From positions 434,001-498,000 of the forward strand of contig CP015028.1 in assembly GCA_011455275.1 (NCBI GenBank): a stretch of DNA of 64,000 nt. Reading direction: 5' to 3'. Each line of letters begins with the position of its first letter. Within the stretch, counting starts at the first letter, position 1. Below are positions 18,106-27,682 of the stretch, piece after piece. The notes beneath the pieces are model-generated. The model was not told where the DNA came from, did not search any database, and saw nothing but the letters and a program-made list of their open reading frames with translations. The position numbers and the translations under genes were made by a program. This DNA is from Pasteurellaceae bacterium Orientalotternb1 (GTDB lineage: Bacteria > Pseudomonadota > Gammaproteobacteria > Enterobacterales > Pasteurellaceae).

Positions 18106-19218
18106 ATGAAAAAATCTTTAATTGCATTAGCAGTTTCTGGTTTCGCAATCGCTTCTGTTCAAGCAGCTCCACAAGCTAACACTTTCTACGCAGGTGCTAA
18201 GGTTGGTTGGGGATCTTTCCATAATGATGTAAATCAATGGAATTCTAAATATGCTAACGATTCACGTTATGCTACAAGCCCAACAGCATATGGTATTAAC
18301 CGTAACTCTGTAACTTATGGTGTATTTGGTGGCTATCAAATCATTGATAACTTAGCGGTTGAATTAGGTTATGACTACTTCGGTCGTGTTCGTGGTAACG
18401 ATAAAAATGCAGCAGGTAAAGAGTACCGTGCATTCAAACATTCAGCTCACGGTACACACTTAAGCTTAAAACCAAGCTATGAAATCGTTTCTGGCTTAGA
18501 CGTATTTGGTCGTGTAGGTGCAGCGTTAATTCGTAACGACTATAAAAATTACCTCGAAAATGGTAAAGTGGATAAATCTCACACTACCAGAACTTCTTTA
18601 GTGTTAGGTGCAGGTTTAGAGTATGCAATTACTCCATCTTTAGCAGCACGTCTTGAGTACCAATGGGTTAACAAAGTAGGTAATTTAGAAAAAGCTAAGC
18701 GTAAAGCAGGAAATACATCATCTAACATTCCTAAATATCGCCCAGATCTACACACTGTAGCAGTCGGTTTATCATACCGTTTCGGTCAAGGTGCAATGCC
18801 AGTTGCAGCTCCTGAAGTCGTAACGAAAAACTTCGCATTTAGCTCAGATGTGTTGTTTGATTTCAACAAATCAAGCTTAAAAGCAACGGCAGCTTCTGCA
18901 TTAGATGCAGCTCACACCGAAATCAACGCATTAGGTTTAGCTAACCCAGCTGTTCAAGTTGCTGGTTACACTGACCGTATCGGTAGCGAAGCATACAACT
19001 TAAAACTTTCTCAAAAACGTGCTGAAACTGTAGCTAACTACATCGTTTCTAAAGGCGTTAATCCAGCTAACGTAACTGCAGTAGGTTACGGTAAAGCTAA
19101 CCCAGTAACTGGCAACACTTGTGATGCGGTTAAAGGTCGCAAAGCACTTATCGCTTGTTTAGCACCAGACCGTCGTGTTGAAATCCAAGTTCAAGGTTCT
19201 AAAGAAGTTGCTATGTAA
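18106..19218 (+). CDS. ompA: outer membrane protein OmpA
   Basis: Major outer membrane protein of 370 residues anchoring the envelope to peptidoglycan. Signal peptide 1-21 (cleaved after SVQA), an eight-stranded barrel to about 225, a short Ala/Pro hinge (VAAPEVV), then an OmpA_C domain with FNKSSLK, AGYTDRIGSEAYN and the two disulphide-type cysteines near the end. The surface loops (NQWNSKYANDSRYATSPTA-type sequence) resemble Mannheimia OmpA. GAGGA at 18092-18096 sets the start. Codon use is strongly biased, as for an abundant protein. Order ompA-matP-lon-like-fabA is as in E. coli. Confidence 0.97.
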   Translation: MKKSLIALAVSGFAIASVQAAPQANTFYAGAKVGWGSFHNDVNQWNSKYANDSRYATSPTAYGINRNSVTYGVFGGYQIIDNLAVELGYDYFGRVRGNDKNAAGKEYRAFKHSAHGTHLSLKPSYEIVSGLDVFGRVGAALIRNDYKNYLENGKVDKSHTTRTSLVLGAGLEYAITPSLAARLEYQWVNKVGNLEKAKRKAGNTSSNIPKYRPDLHTVAVGLSYRFGQGAMPVAAPEVVTKNFAFSSDVLFDFNKSSLKATAASALDAAHTEINALGLANPAVQVAGYTDRIGSEAYNLKLSQKRAETVANYIVSKGVNPANVTAVGYGKANPVTGNTCDAVKGRKALIACLAPDRRVEIQVQGSKEVAM

Positions 19219-19248
19219 TTTCTTTGAGCTAACAGCTTAGAGATAATG

Positions 19249-19275
19249 AATGCCCGCAGTTGCGGGCATTTTTGT
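19249..19275 (+). terminator. ompA terminator
   Basis: AATGCCCGCA-GT-TGCGGGCATT hairpin followed by TTTGTTTG, about 30 bases after the ompA stop. Confidence 0.92.
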
Positions 19276-19322
19276 TTGTGGTAAGAATTTGCAAAAAATT
19301 GAACGGAACTGACCGCTTGTCG

Positions 19323-19772
19323 CTACTGCTTTAATAATGCTTTTAGGTTTTCTTTCATTCTGTCTACTTGTTCAGCATAAATCTGCTTGTTCTCACACTC
19401 ATCAACGAGATAGTGAATGGTTTCGGAAAGTGTCATCTCCATTTCTATGGCGAGTTTGGATAAACGAAGCCAACTGGAATATTCAAGATCAATAGATTTT
19501 TTACGGGTTGACTGTTTTTCCGCATTAAAAAAGCGTTTGCGTCTTGCTCGAATCGACTGACGCATTTTCCGTCGCTGATCCGAGGTCATTTCTTTTTTGA
19601 TCCACTGTTCAATCTCTTCAGGTGAATTCTGTAAGGTGGTAAGTAGTTGTATTTTGAGTTCAATTAGGCTCGTTTCATCATATTTAGTGACATTTTCACC
19701 TTCTCGATGTTTTTTCAAGAGATATTTCCATTTCCAATTGGCTTCTTGAATCTCTAATTTTTGGTATCGCAT
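19323..19772 (-). CDS. matP: macrodomain Ter protein MatP
   Basis: Binds matS sites and organises the terminus region of the chromosome, bridging it to the divisome. The 149-residue product aligns across its length with E. coli MatP: MRYQKLE start, NWKWKYLLKKHREGE, the basic IRARRKRFFNAEKQSTRKKSIDLE-type DNA-binding core (about 75-98), then a ribbon-helix-helix and C-terminal coiled coil. GGGGAGAG precedes ATG 19772. It lies between ompA and the Lon-like gene, as in E. coli. Presence here does not by itself show that the window is near the terminus. Confidence 0.95.
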   Translation of the reverse strand: MRYQKLEIQEANWKWKYLLKKHREGENVTKYDETSLIELKIQLLTTLQNSPEEIEQWIKKEMTSDQRRKMRQSIRARRKRFFNAEKQSTRKKSIDLEYSSWLRLSKLAIEMEMTLSETIHYLVDECENKQIYAEQVDRMKENLKALLKQ

Positions 19773-19894
19773 TTTTCTCTCCCCGTTTATTGTAGAGTAT
19801 AGCCCAATCTATTTTGTCATTAAATATGTACTTCAAATTTTAACCTTTATCGCTTGTGCTATAATGTTGAAAATTTTTATTTTGAGACAAATTT

Positions 19895-21517
19895 GTGCAA
19901 CTTTCCCCAATTGAATGGCAATCTTTAACGGTTGAATATACTTTTTCACAGCCTTTAGAATCTGTGCGTTTTTTGGATTTCCAATTAAAAGCAAAGAATG
20001 CAATTCAGCAACTTATTCAAGCTGATTTCGGTGCGGCACTTATCTTAAAAAGTGAAACGTTACCAGCGTTTTTGAGTGAAATTACTGCTTTTTTCTCTGA
20101 GCAAGCGGCTTATTATGTGCTTAAAACGGAATTTAACTATAAAAGCCTGTTTGGACAGGCTGTCTATTTAGAGCAACAAGCTAAAGTTGAAACTGTGTTT
20201 GGTGCTGTGCATCAAGCAGAAAATGGCGTGCTAATTTTAAATTTAAATGCGTTACTTGCGGATTTAAGCCAATGGGACAAATTAAAACAAGCACTATTAT
20301 TTCAACAATATGAAATGCCTTGTTCGGCAAACTTTCCACAACAATTACCACTTATTCAAACTCAATTTAAATTAGTGTTAGTAGGATCTCGTGATGAGAT
20401 TGCAACATTATTTGCCTATGATGATTCGCTTTATCAATTCTGTCAGTATGCGGAGATTGACTCGTATTTGACATTAGATGAACAGAATATAGAAAAATGG
20501 GGGAACTATATTCAAACATCATCTCAAAAAATAGCGAATAAATTATTTTCTGCAAATGGATTAAATAAATTATTACAGCAATATATTCGTGAAAGTGAAA
20601 ATCAAAAATTAATTTCAATTTCGCCAAGCTTATTAAATAAATATTTATTTGGGCTTTCTCAATATTATCCTAATCAAACAGAGTTCGATGATATTCAATG
20701 CTATTTTGCAATGTTAGAAAAGCAGTCTGCTGTATTAAATCAATTTGTCTTGGATGATATTTTGGCTAATCAACTTTATATTGCTACGGAAGATGAAGAA
20801 ATTGGGCAAATCAATGGGCTATCTATTGTTGAATTTGATGGTGTTCCATACGCATTTGGCGAGCCATTACGGATAAGTTGTAATGTGCAATATGGTGAAG
20901 GTGAGATTCATGATATTGAGCGTAAAGTTGAATTGGGGGGGAATATTCACTCGAAGGGGATTTTGCTTGCCCAATCCTGTTTAGCCAATTTATTAGAACT
21001 GCCGACTCAATTACCATTTTCTGCGAACCTTGCCTTTGAGCAATCTTACGGTGAAATTGACGGAGACAGCTCGTCTTTGGCAATTTTCTGTGTGTTAATG
21101 AGTGCCTTAACTAAATTAGCATTACCCCAATCCATTGCGGTGACAGGTGCAATTGATCAATTTGGTAAAGTGTTGAGCGTTGGTGGTGTGAATCAAAAAA
21201 TTGAAGGATTCTTCAAAGTTTGCCAAATGCGAGGCTTAACAGGAAAGCAAGGGGTGATGATTCCAGCAGTCTGCCTATCGCATTTAAGTTTGAAACCTGA
21301 AGTGCTAGAAGCGATAAAAGCAAAACAGTTTCATATTTATGCTGTAGCCGATGTATTTGAGGCATTACAGATTTTGCTTCATCACGTCTTTTATGATGAA
21401 GATGTGCCAGAACAGAGTGGTAAAGAATCACTATACAGCTTGGTTCACAAAGAGATTCGGAACGAAGAAACAAGCGGTACGTTGTGGCAAAAAATTTGCA
21501 AAAGGCTGTTTCACTGA
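19895..21517 (+). CDS. Lon-like ATP-independent protease (YcbZ/LonB-like)
   Basis: A 540-residue homologue of E. coli YcbZ. The C-terminal Lon protease domain (about 330-510) carries the Ser-Lys dyad: Ser in GEIDGDSSSLAIF and Lys in GGVNQKIEGFF. No Walker A/B motifs are visible in the N-terminal part, so ATP-driven unfolding is doubtful. Its physiological substrates are unknown. The GTG start at 19895 was taken because the reading frame and N-terminal similarity begin there; the ribosome site (GAGACA) is weak. Located between matP and fabA as in E. coli. Confidence 0.88.
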   Translation: MQLSPIEWQSLTVEYTFSQPLESVRFLDFQLKAKNAIQQLIQADFGAALILKSETLPAFLSEITAFFSEQAAYYVLKTEFNYKSLFGQAVYLEQQAKVETVFGAVHQAENGVLILNLNALLADLSQWDKLKQALLFQQYEMPCSANFPQQLPLIQTQFKLVLVGSRDEIATLFAYDDSLYQFCQYAEIDSYLTLDEQNIEKWGNYIQTSSQKIANKLFSANGLNKLLQQYIRESENQKLISISPSLLNKYLFGLSQYYPNQTEFDDIQCYFAMLEKQSAVLNQFVLDDILANQLYIATEDEEIGQINGLSIVEFDGVPYAFGEPLRISCNVQYGEGEIHDIERKVELGGNIHSKGILLAQSCLANLLELPTQLPFSANLAFEQSYGEIDGDSSSLAIFCVLMSALTKLALPQSIAVTGAIDQFGKVLSVGGVNQKIEGFFKVCQMRGLTGKQGVMIPAVCLSHLSLKPEVLEAIKAKQFHIYAVADVFEALQILLHHVFYDEDVPEQSGKESLYSLVHKEIRNEETSGTLWQKICKRLFH

Positions 21518-21528
21518 TCCGACAAGTC

Positions 21529-21546
21529 AGCGTACAACTGTTCGCT
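21529..21546 (+). promoter_or_regulatory. FabR-like operator upstream of fabA
   Basis: AGCGTACAACTGTTCGCT is an imperfect 18-base palindrome close to the E. coli FabR (YijC) motif found upstream of fabA and fabB. An extended -10 (TGATACTAT, 21559-21567) lies just downstream, so the operator overlaps the -35 region, consistent with repression. Confidence 0.75.
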
Positions 21547-21627
21547 ATTTAAAAAGTCTGATACTATGCCATCTCGCTAAATCCTTTGGCATATAAAAGA
21601 CTTTTATCCATTTTGACAGGAAAAATA

Positions 21628-22158
21628 ATGAACAGCTGTACACCTAACATCAAATCAAGCTACGACTATGAAGATTTACTTGCTTCTGGTCGTGGTGAAC
21701 TCTTCGGAAAAGAAGGCCCTCAACTACCTGCCCCAATCATGTTGATGATGGATAGAATCACAAAAATGAGCCAAACAGATGGCTTGTTTGAAAAAGGTTA
21801 TATCGAAGCAGAGTTAGATATTCATAAAGATCTCTTTTTCTTTGACTGCCACTTTATTGGCGATCCTGTGATGCCTGGTTGCTTAGGCTTAGATGCGATG
21901 TGGCAGTTAGTTGGATTTTATCTCGGCTGGATCGGCGGAAAAGGCAAAGGTAGAGCATTAGGTGTTGGCGAAGTTAAATTTACGGGACAAGTTTTACCGT
22001 CGGCTAAAAAAGTGGTTTACCGTATTCATATGAAACGAGTCATCAATCGTAAATTAGTCATGGGAGTTGCTGATGGTGAGGTAGAAGTTGACGGGCGAGT
22101 GATTTATACCGCAACCGATCTCAAAGTAGGTTTATTCCAAGACACTACTTCTTTTTAA
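21628..22158 (+). CDS. fabA: 3-hydroxydecanoyl-ACP dehydratase/isomerase
   Basis: Introduces the double bond for unsaturated fatty acids in type II synthesis. The 176-residue protein aligns fully with E. coli FabA; catalytic His75 ([11 protein letters not shown]) and Asp89 (CLGLDAMWQ) are in place. The frame extends to 21586, but CAGGAAAAAT directly before ATG 21628 and the family N-terminus ([17 protein letters not shown]) fix the start. It has its own promoter with a FabR-like operator. Confidence 0.97.
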   Translation: MNSCTPNIKSSYDYEDLLASGRGELFGKEGPQLPAPIMLMMDRITKMSQTDGLFEKGYIEAELDIHKDLFFFDCHFIGDPVMPGCLGLDAMWQLVGFYLGWIGGKGKGRALGVGEVKFTGQVLPSAKKVVYRIHMKRVINRKLVMGVADGEVEVDGRVIYTATDLKVGLFQDTTSF

Positions 22159-22180
22159 TTTTTCGATCTGTGTCGCAAAA
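22159..22180 (+). promoter_or_regulatory. CRP-S site upstream of comNOPQ
   Basis: TTCGATCTGTGTCGCA matches the non-canonical CRP-S consensus TGCGA-N6-TCGCA at nine of ten half-site positions, with the diagnostic C at the inner positions. In H. influenzae such sites need both CRP and Sxy and mark the competence regulon. It is about 70 bases before the first com gene, in the right orientation for the operon. Confidence 0.82.
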
Positions 22181-22248
22181 ATAATATTTTTTAATTTACA
22201 AACCCTATCTAAACATTAATATCTTCCCCGTTGATATGGGGAAGAATA

Positions 22249-22761
22249 ATGTATCGAGCTATTACACTTATTGAATTATTAATTGCTTTAGCGGTAATTT
22301 CGATTACTCTTTATTTCCTTTCACCTTCCATTTATCAAATTCAAGATCCTATTCTACTGAATAATGAAATAGATAAAATTAAAGCATTTATTTATCAAGT
22401 TCAAACGCAAGCCCGTTACCATAAACAACGTTACTCTGTCAGTATCAGTCAAAATAATACAAATTGGTGCATTATTGCCATTGCAAAAAATAATAGTAAA
22501 GAGACCGCTTGTAATTGTTTAATGTCAAATAGCTGCAGAATTACTTCTCAATATTACTTGTACCACCCTGTTTCACATAAAGTTGAATTAAAAAGTAATA
22601 GTTTATATCCAAAAGTTTTTATGAATATTGATGGGGTGACTGGTCGGTTAGAAACGATCTGTTTAGGAATTAATCTTAATGAATCACGCAGGGTAATACA
22701 ATTTGATTCAAGTGGAGTAATTAATGTGGCACAACAAAATAAACGGACTAAGTGTCGTTAG
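22249..22761 (+). CDS. comN: competence pseudopilin ComN-like (GspH/PpdA type)
   Basis: A 170-residue prepilin-like protein. A short leader (MYRA) precedes ITLIELLIALAVISITLYFL, the prepilin peptidase site followed by the hydrophobic spine with the conserved Glu5. It is first of four pilin-like genes directly before recC, the same order as HI0938-HI0941 (comNOPQ) in H. influenzae and ppdAB-ygdB-ppdC in E. coli. In H. influenzae all are needed for DNA uptake. GGGGAAG before ATG 22249 selects this start over a TTG 18 bases upstream. Strongly AT-rich and poorly conserved, as usual for minor pseudopilins. Confidence 0.85.
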   Translation: MYRAITLIELLIALAVISITLYFLSPSIYQIQDPILLNNEIDKIKAFIYQVQTQARYHKQRYSVSISQNNTNWCIIAIAKNNSKETACNCLMSNSCRITSQYYLYHPVSHKVELKSNSLYPKVFMNIDGVTGRLETICLGINLNESRRVIQFDSSGVINVAQQNKRTKCR

Positions 22762-23422
22762 AATAAATCAAGGGTTTTCATTAGTTGAACTATTAATTTC
22801 ATTATCATTAGGTTCTTTGTTGTTGATTATCTTTTTTCAGTTTTATACAAATACGCTTTTGTCTCAAAATAAACAGAGAGAGCTAATTAATTTACAGCAA
22901 AATAGCCATCAAATATTAAATTATATGCAGCAACATATACAACATATTGGCTATCAAGGTAGTAACCGTGAAAATAGTAATCTGCCATTGTTTCAACTAA
23001 ATGGTAAAAATTATCAATTGATTAATCCACAATGTTTTATGTTCTTTTATGACTTGAATGGCGACGGTTGTGTTGGTAGCCGTAATAAAAAGCAACAGTG
23101 TGAAATAAATCAATTCAATAATACAAAAGAGGTAAATAAAGAAATTTTTGGATTTTCCGTAAAAAATAATAATTTATATATTTTTGATGATGGTGACTTT
23201 AATGCTTGCTATAAGAGTCAATGTCAGAACTGGGCAAATGGTTGTACAGAGAATAGATGGAACAATGTTTCAGAGCTTTCTGATTATAAAGTAGAGCGAC
23301 TTCACTTTAGTTGGGAGAAACAAGGGGTATTATTGAAAGTTGAATTAACTTTATCATCAAGTATATTTCCAGAACTGAAATATACCGCAATAGCATATAG
23401 TTATTTGCTAAATTCGGAGTAA
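22724..23422 (+). CDS. comO: competence pseudopilin ComO-like (PpdB/PulJ type)
   Basis: A 232-residue minor pseudopilin. A 17-residue leader ends in Gly and is followed by FSLVELLISLSLGSLLLII, a textbook prepilin cleavage site with Glu5. The rest is a polar periplasmic domain with several cysteines (NPQC, DGC, CYKSQC, GCTE). It starts within comN (38-base overlap), with GGAG before ATG 22724, so translation is coupled. Predicted to prime or cap the competence pilus. Confidence 0.86.
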   Translation: MWHNKINGLSVVRINQGFSLVELLISLSLGSLLLIIFFQFYTNTLLSQNKQRELINLQQNSHQILNYMQQHIQHIGYQGSNRENSNLPLFQLNGKNYQLINPQCFMFFYDLNGDGCVGSRNKKQQCEINQFNNTKEVNKEIFGFSVKNNNLYIFDDGDFNACYKSQCQNWANGCTENRWNNVSELSDYKVERLHFSWEKQGVLLKVELTLSSSIFPELKYTAIAYSYLLNSE

Positions 23423-23425
23423 GTG

Positions 23426-24094
23426 ATGAATAGATTAAAAAAGGGTAGTGTATTATTAGTATCATTAAGTATATTGGTAGGGTTGCTAGCAATATTCTTT
23501 CTAGCTAAAGAAGAGCTATTCGTGTTATACAGAAAAACTCAAGGTTATCAACATAATTACCTTTCATATAAGATTCTGATAATTCATCATTTGAAGGAAA
23601 ATACTGGGGAAGCTTGCCAGAAAGAAAAAAAGGAACAGGTTTCTTATTCTTATAATGGTTTGATGTATAAATTCAATTGTAAATTTCATTCTATCTTCAA
23701 AAAACCAAAACCGACAAAAGAGAAATATATTTATTTTACACGTCTTGATGATGTTTTAAACATATCTCATTCTTTTGAAAAGATATATAAGATTCATTCC
23801 TTGTCAGAATTGCCAAAGAGTTCAGAAAGCGATCCTAAAATTGTTATTGCGTTAAATGATATTGATGGTGCATTGCAAGAGAATTTCTATGGAATAATAA
23901 TTACCAATTATTATTTTGATGTTAAAGGAAAGTATAAAATATTTGGGGCTTTATATTCATCCTTTAATAATCAAAGAGAAGAACGTAATTTAACCTATCG
24001 CCGAAAAGTAATTGATAATATTGAACAACATTTTTCTCATTGGGAATATTTAGAAAATTCAAAAAATTTATTAGAATATGAAACAGTATTTTAA
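23426..24094 (+). CDS. comP: competence protein ComP-like (HI0940 family)
   Basis: A 222-residue protein in the position of H. influenzae comP. An N-terminal hydrophobic helix (KKGSVLLVSLSILVGLLAIFFLAKEEL) resembles PilX-type minor pilins, with Gly-Ser in place of the canonical Gly-Phe. The remainder is polar and AT-rich, and the family is little characterised. GTG 23423, directly after the comO stop, or ATG 23426 can start it; GGAG at 23416-23419 is better spaced to the ATG. It overlaps comQ by 17 bases. Confidence 0.8.
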   Translation: MNRLKKGSVLLVSLSILVGLLAIFFLAKEELFVLYRKTQGYQHNYLSYKILIIHHLKENTGEACQKEKKEQVSYSYNGLMYKFNCKFHSIFKKPKPTKEKYIYFTRLDDVLNISHSFEKIYKIHSLSELPKSSESDPKIVIALNDIDGALQENFYGIIITNYYFDVKGKYKIFGALYSSFNNQREERNLTYRRKVIDNIEQHFSHWEYLENSKNLLEYETVF

Positions 24095-24374
24095 AGCAGA
24101 AAGTTATATGGCATTATTAGTGGCGATTAGTTTATTTGCAATAAGTTTTTGGGTTTATAGTCACTGGCAAACACAACAAAATCATCGAACTCATTTTTTG
24201 TATCAACAGCAGCAAGCCCTACAGATTGCAGAGAATCAACTTGCACTAATGTTGGCTGGGCAAAGTTGCAAGCGGTCAGTTTCTCAAAATAATTTGCAAT
24301 TCTTCATTGAATGTAATGATAGACAACTTAAAATTCGCTTTCCACTTGGTGAAATAAATGTTCCAAATCCTTAG
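24078..24374 (+). CDS. comQ: competence pseudopilin ComQ-like (PpdC/HI0941 type)
   Basis: A 98-residue pseudopilin, fourth in the com run. The N-terminus ESYMALLVAISLFAISFWVYS resembles the prepilin spine although Phe1 is not conserved. Two cysteines (QSC, IEC) may form a loop disulphide. The gene carries an internal USS (near 24266) that encodes CKRSVS. It is followed by recC after about 50 bases, which is its E. coli and H. influenzae neighbour as well. Confidence 0.8.
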   Translation: MKQYFKAESYMALLVAISLFAISFWVYSHWQTQQNHRTHFLYQQQQALQIAENQLALMLAGQSCKRSVSQNNLQFFIECNDRQLKIRFPLGEINVPNP

Positions 24375-24424
24375 CTAATTTGGGTTTAACGCAGTAAAAT
24401 AGCTCAAACCTTGAAGGAGCTGCA

Positions 24425-27400
24425 ATGTTTACTGTTTATTACTCCAACCAAATTACTCATAATAAAGATCTGTTGATCGAAATTCTAAAACAAGACCCAA
24501 ACCCAAACCCATTTAGCCAAGAAATAGTGCTTGTGCAAAGTTTAGGAATGGCACAATGGCTACAAATGCAACTTGCAGAGAAAGTAGGGGTAGTGGGTAA
24601 TGTTCAATTTCTTTATCCCACTAACTTTCTATGGCAGCAATATCGTTTACTCTTTCCCGAATTGCCGAAAGAAAATATTTTTGATCGCCAAATTATTGTT
24701 TGGAGGTTAATGCGATTATTACCAAATTATTTGCATTTGCCAGAATTTAGCTCCTTATCGCATTATTTAAAAGAGGCGGAACCATTAAAACAGTATCAGT
24801 TAGCAGAGAAAATTGCGGCATTATTTGACCAATATTTAGTTTATCGTCCTCATTGGCTTGTTTATTGGGAAGAAAACCAATTAGATAAAGTTTTAAATGA
24901 AATTAGTAATAGTGTCTCTTTTCATAGTAAAAACTTACCTGAAATTGAAATAAATATGCAATGGCAAGCGATTTTATGGAATGCTTTAGTTAAGGAAATT
25001 AAAAAAGAGACATCAGAGATTGTTTTTAATACTTCTCACCGTGCTTATTTGCAAGAGCATTATTTTAATAAACTAGATAATTTGACTTTATTAGAGAAAG
25101 AAATGCTGCCAAAACGCATTTTTATATTTGGTATTTCTTCTTTTCCTCAAACTCAATTGTCGGTGTTAAAGAAATTAAGTGAGCATTGTCATATTCATTT
25201 GTTTTTTACGAATCCAAGTGAGCTTTATTGGGCAAATGATAGGGCGGATAAAGTATTAGCAAAGCTAGCGTTAAAGCAACATATAAGTAAAGATGAGTTA
25301 GCCACGCTATTTTCAGAACAAGGCAATCCATTATTAACGAATTGGGGGAAACAAGGAAAAGAATTTCTAAATTTACTTACAGAGTATGAATTACAAAGTA
25401 TCGATTATTTCCAACCGCTTGCAGAAAAAAGTTTACTTCATCAAATTAAGAATGCAATTTTAAATTCAGAGTATAAATCTAAATTAGTATTAGATTCTCA
25501 TGATAAATCTATTCAGATTCACTCTTGTCATAGCAAAATGCGAGAGATTGAAGTATTGCATAATCAGTTATTATATTTATTTGAACAACATCCCGAACTA
25601 TCACCAAAAGATATTATTGTGATGTCGGCAGATATTGATAGCTATGCACCTTATATTAATGCGGTATTTTCTGTTTATGAACGTACTGATCCTAGATTTA
25701 TTCCATTCACCTTGTCCGATCAAAAAGTAAATTATATTGAGCCAATTATTTCTAGCTTTCTAAATTTATTATCAATTAAAGAAAGGAAATTTACTGTTGA
25801 GGAGATCTTTTCATTTTTTGATATTCAAGCAATTCGAGAAAAATATCAATTGTCCGATACGCAATTAGGATTATTAAGGGAATGGGTTGAGCTATCTGGA
25901 ATTCGAGCTGGATTGAATCAACAAAATCCAACGTGGACGAATTATAACTCGTGGGAAAATGGGGTAAATCGCTTATTGCTTGGTATAAGCTATAAAGCGG
26001 AAAATAACCCATGGCAAGGTATGTTAGCCTTTAATGAGAGTTATGGTTTAGCGGCGGAAATAGTCGGGGCACTTGCAAAATTTATTGAGAATCTGACCGC
26101 TTGGGTAGCATTTGTTCACACACCACATTCATTATCTGATTGGAAAATTAAACTCATTGAAATAGTTGATCAGTTTTATCAATCAAATACAGAGTATTCG
26201 TCAACGATCTTAACGCTCTATGATGTAATTGAAACGTTCTCAAGCCGAGTAGAACAGGCTAATTTTAATGAAGAAATAGATATTGAAATTATTTCTTCAG
26301 TATTTGAACAGCAATTGAGTGAGCAACGTAATAATTTAAATTTTCTTGTTGGTAAAGTGAATTTTTGTACTTTGTTACCAATGAGAGCAATTCCTTTTAA
26401 AGTAGTCTGTTTATTGGGTATGAATGAAGGCGAGTTTCCTCGTCAGCAAGTATTAAATAATTTCGACTTAATGCAATATGCCCCACAAAAAGGTGATCGT
26501 GCTAGACGAGATGACGACCGTTATCTTTTCTTAGAATCGTTATTGTCTGCCCAAGATATTTTTTATATTAGTTATATTGGACAATCTTTAAAGGATAGCC
26601 AACCTAAATTACCTTCTATTTTAGTATCGCAATTAATCGATTATATAGATGAGAGATTAATTGATGATAAGACATTAATTATAAATAATCATCCTATGAC
26701 TGTTTTTAGTCAGAATAATTTTATCAATGGCAATGCTTATGATAAAGAGTGGTTGAGAGCGAAGAATCAATGTTCACAATCGGATACATTTTTAATTCAT
26801 TTGGAAAATAATAATGAATTACCAGATGAAATTGAGTTGTCGGAACTAATTAATTATATTCAATCACCTTTAAAATGGTTCTTTAATAAGCAGTTAGGTG
26901 TTTATTTGGAGAGTTATGATCAGGAAATAATGGAGTCAGAAAATTTTTCTCTGTCTGCTTTAGATAAATTCAATTTATTAGAAGGGTTGTTGAATATAGA
27001 TTTACAGCATTTATCACAGTTCTTTGAGAATGCAAAATTAAAAGGGGAACTACCCGCTTGTCGTTTTGCTGAAGTTAGCCAGGAAGAATTATATAGCTCA
27101 ATTTCTGCGTTACATCAGGCATTATCTCCTTATTTAATGGTGCAAGCTGATATTATGGAGATTAACTTATCTCTCCAGTCTTCTCAATATTCTGTTAAGT
27201 TAGTCGCGAATATTCAAAATAAATATGACGACCAGATTGTTCAATGGCGTGTAGGAAATTTGCGAGATAAAGATATTATTTATTGTTGGTTAAATTATCT
27301 TGTATTAAAAGCAAGTAATAGTCAGATTGCTCGTTTTCAATTTTATTATCGAGCAGGGAAAGATGCGACCTATCTGTCTTTTAAACCAATTTCGTCTGAT

Positions 27401-27682
27401 GAAGCGAAAAATATATTGATCTGCTATATTGAAGATTATTTAGACAGTTTCAAACAACTTAAGTGGGCAATAACGCAAGAAATTGGGGATTATTTGAAAA
27501 AATCGGCTGCGGGAAAAACTTCTGAAATAGAACAGTGTCAAACCACAGTGCAATCAAGTAATGATGCATATTTAAAACGCATATTGGTTCAATCAGAACA
27601 GTTCGATTATCTCGATATCCATCAACGTACATTAAATTGGTTTGAACCAATGATGCAATATATCGAAAAGGAGACAAAATGA
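24425..27682 (+). CDS. recC: exodeoxyribonuclease V subunit gamma (RecC)
   Basis: The Chi-scanning subunit of RecBCD, acting with RecB and RecD in double-strand break repair. At 1085 residues it is close to the usual 1100. The helicase-like N-terminal half shows NPFSQEIVLVQSLGMAQWLQ and a LLGMNEGEFPRQQ segment around 660; the C-terminal nuclease-like domain includes ELINYIQSPLKWFFN. GGAG before ATG 24425 supports the start. ptrA overlaps by four bases. recB and recD do not follow, unlike in E. coli, so the complex's other genes must lie elsewhere. Two or three USS copies lie inside. Confidence 0.93.
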   Translation: MFTVYYSNQITHNKDLLIEILKQDPNPNPFSQEIVLVQSLGMAQWLQMQLAEKVGVVGNVQFLYPTNFLWQQYRLLFPELPKENIFDRQIIVWRLMRLLPNYLHLPEFSSLSHYLKEAEPLKQYQLAEKIAALFDQYLVYRPHWLVYWEENQLDKVLNEISNSVSFHSKNLPEIEINMQWQAILWNALVKEIKKETSEIVFNTSHRAYLQEHYFNKLDNLTLLEKEMLPKRIFIFGISSFPQTQLSVLKKLSEHCHIHLFFTNPSELYWANDRADKVLAKLALKQHISKDELATLFSEQGNPLLTNWGKQGKEFLNLLTEYELQSIDYFQPLAEKSLLHQIKNAILNSEYKSKLVLDSHDKSIQIHSCHSKMREIEVLHNQLLYLFEQHPELSPKDIIVMSADIDSYAPYINAVFSVYERTDPRFIPFTLSDQKVNYIEPIISSFLNLLSIKERKFTVEEIFSFFDIQAIREKYQLSDTQLGLLREWVELSGIRAGLNQQNPTWTNYNSWENGVNRLLLGISYKAENNPWQGMLAFNESYGLAAEIVGALAKFIENLTAWVAFVHTPHSLSDWKIKLIEIVDQFYQSNTEYSSTILTLYDVIETFSSRVEQANFNEEIDIEIISSVFEQQLSEQRNNLNFLVGKVNFCTLLPMRAIPFKVVCLLGMNEGEFPRQQVLNNFDLMQYAPQKGDRARRDDDRYLFLESLLSAQDIFYISYIGQSLKDSQPKLPSILVSQLIDYIDERLIDDKTLIINNHPMTVFSQNNFINGNAYDKEWLRAKNQCSQSDTFLIHLENNNELPDEIELSELINYIQSPLKWFFNKQLGVYLESYDQEIMESENFSLSALDKFNLLEGLLNIDLQHLSQFFENAKLKGELPACRFAEVSQEELYSSISALHQALSPYLMVQADIMEINLSLQSSQYSVKLVANIQNKYDDQIVQWRVGNLRDKDIIYCWLNYLVLKASNSQIARFQFYYRAGKDATYLSFKPISSDEAKNILICYIEDYLDSFKQLKWAITQEIGDYLKKSAAGKTSEIEQCQTTVQSSNDAYLKRILVQSEQFDYLDIHQRTLNWFEPMMQYIEKETK

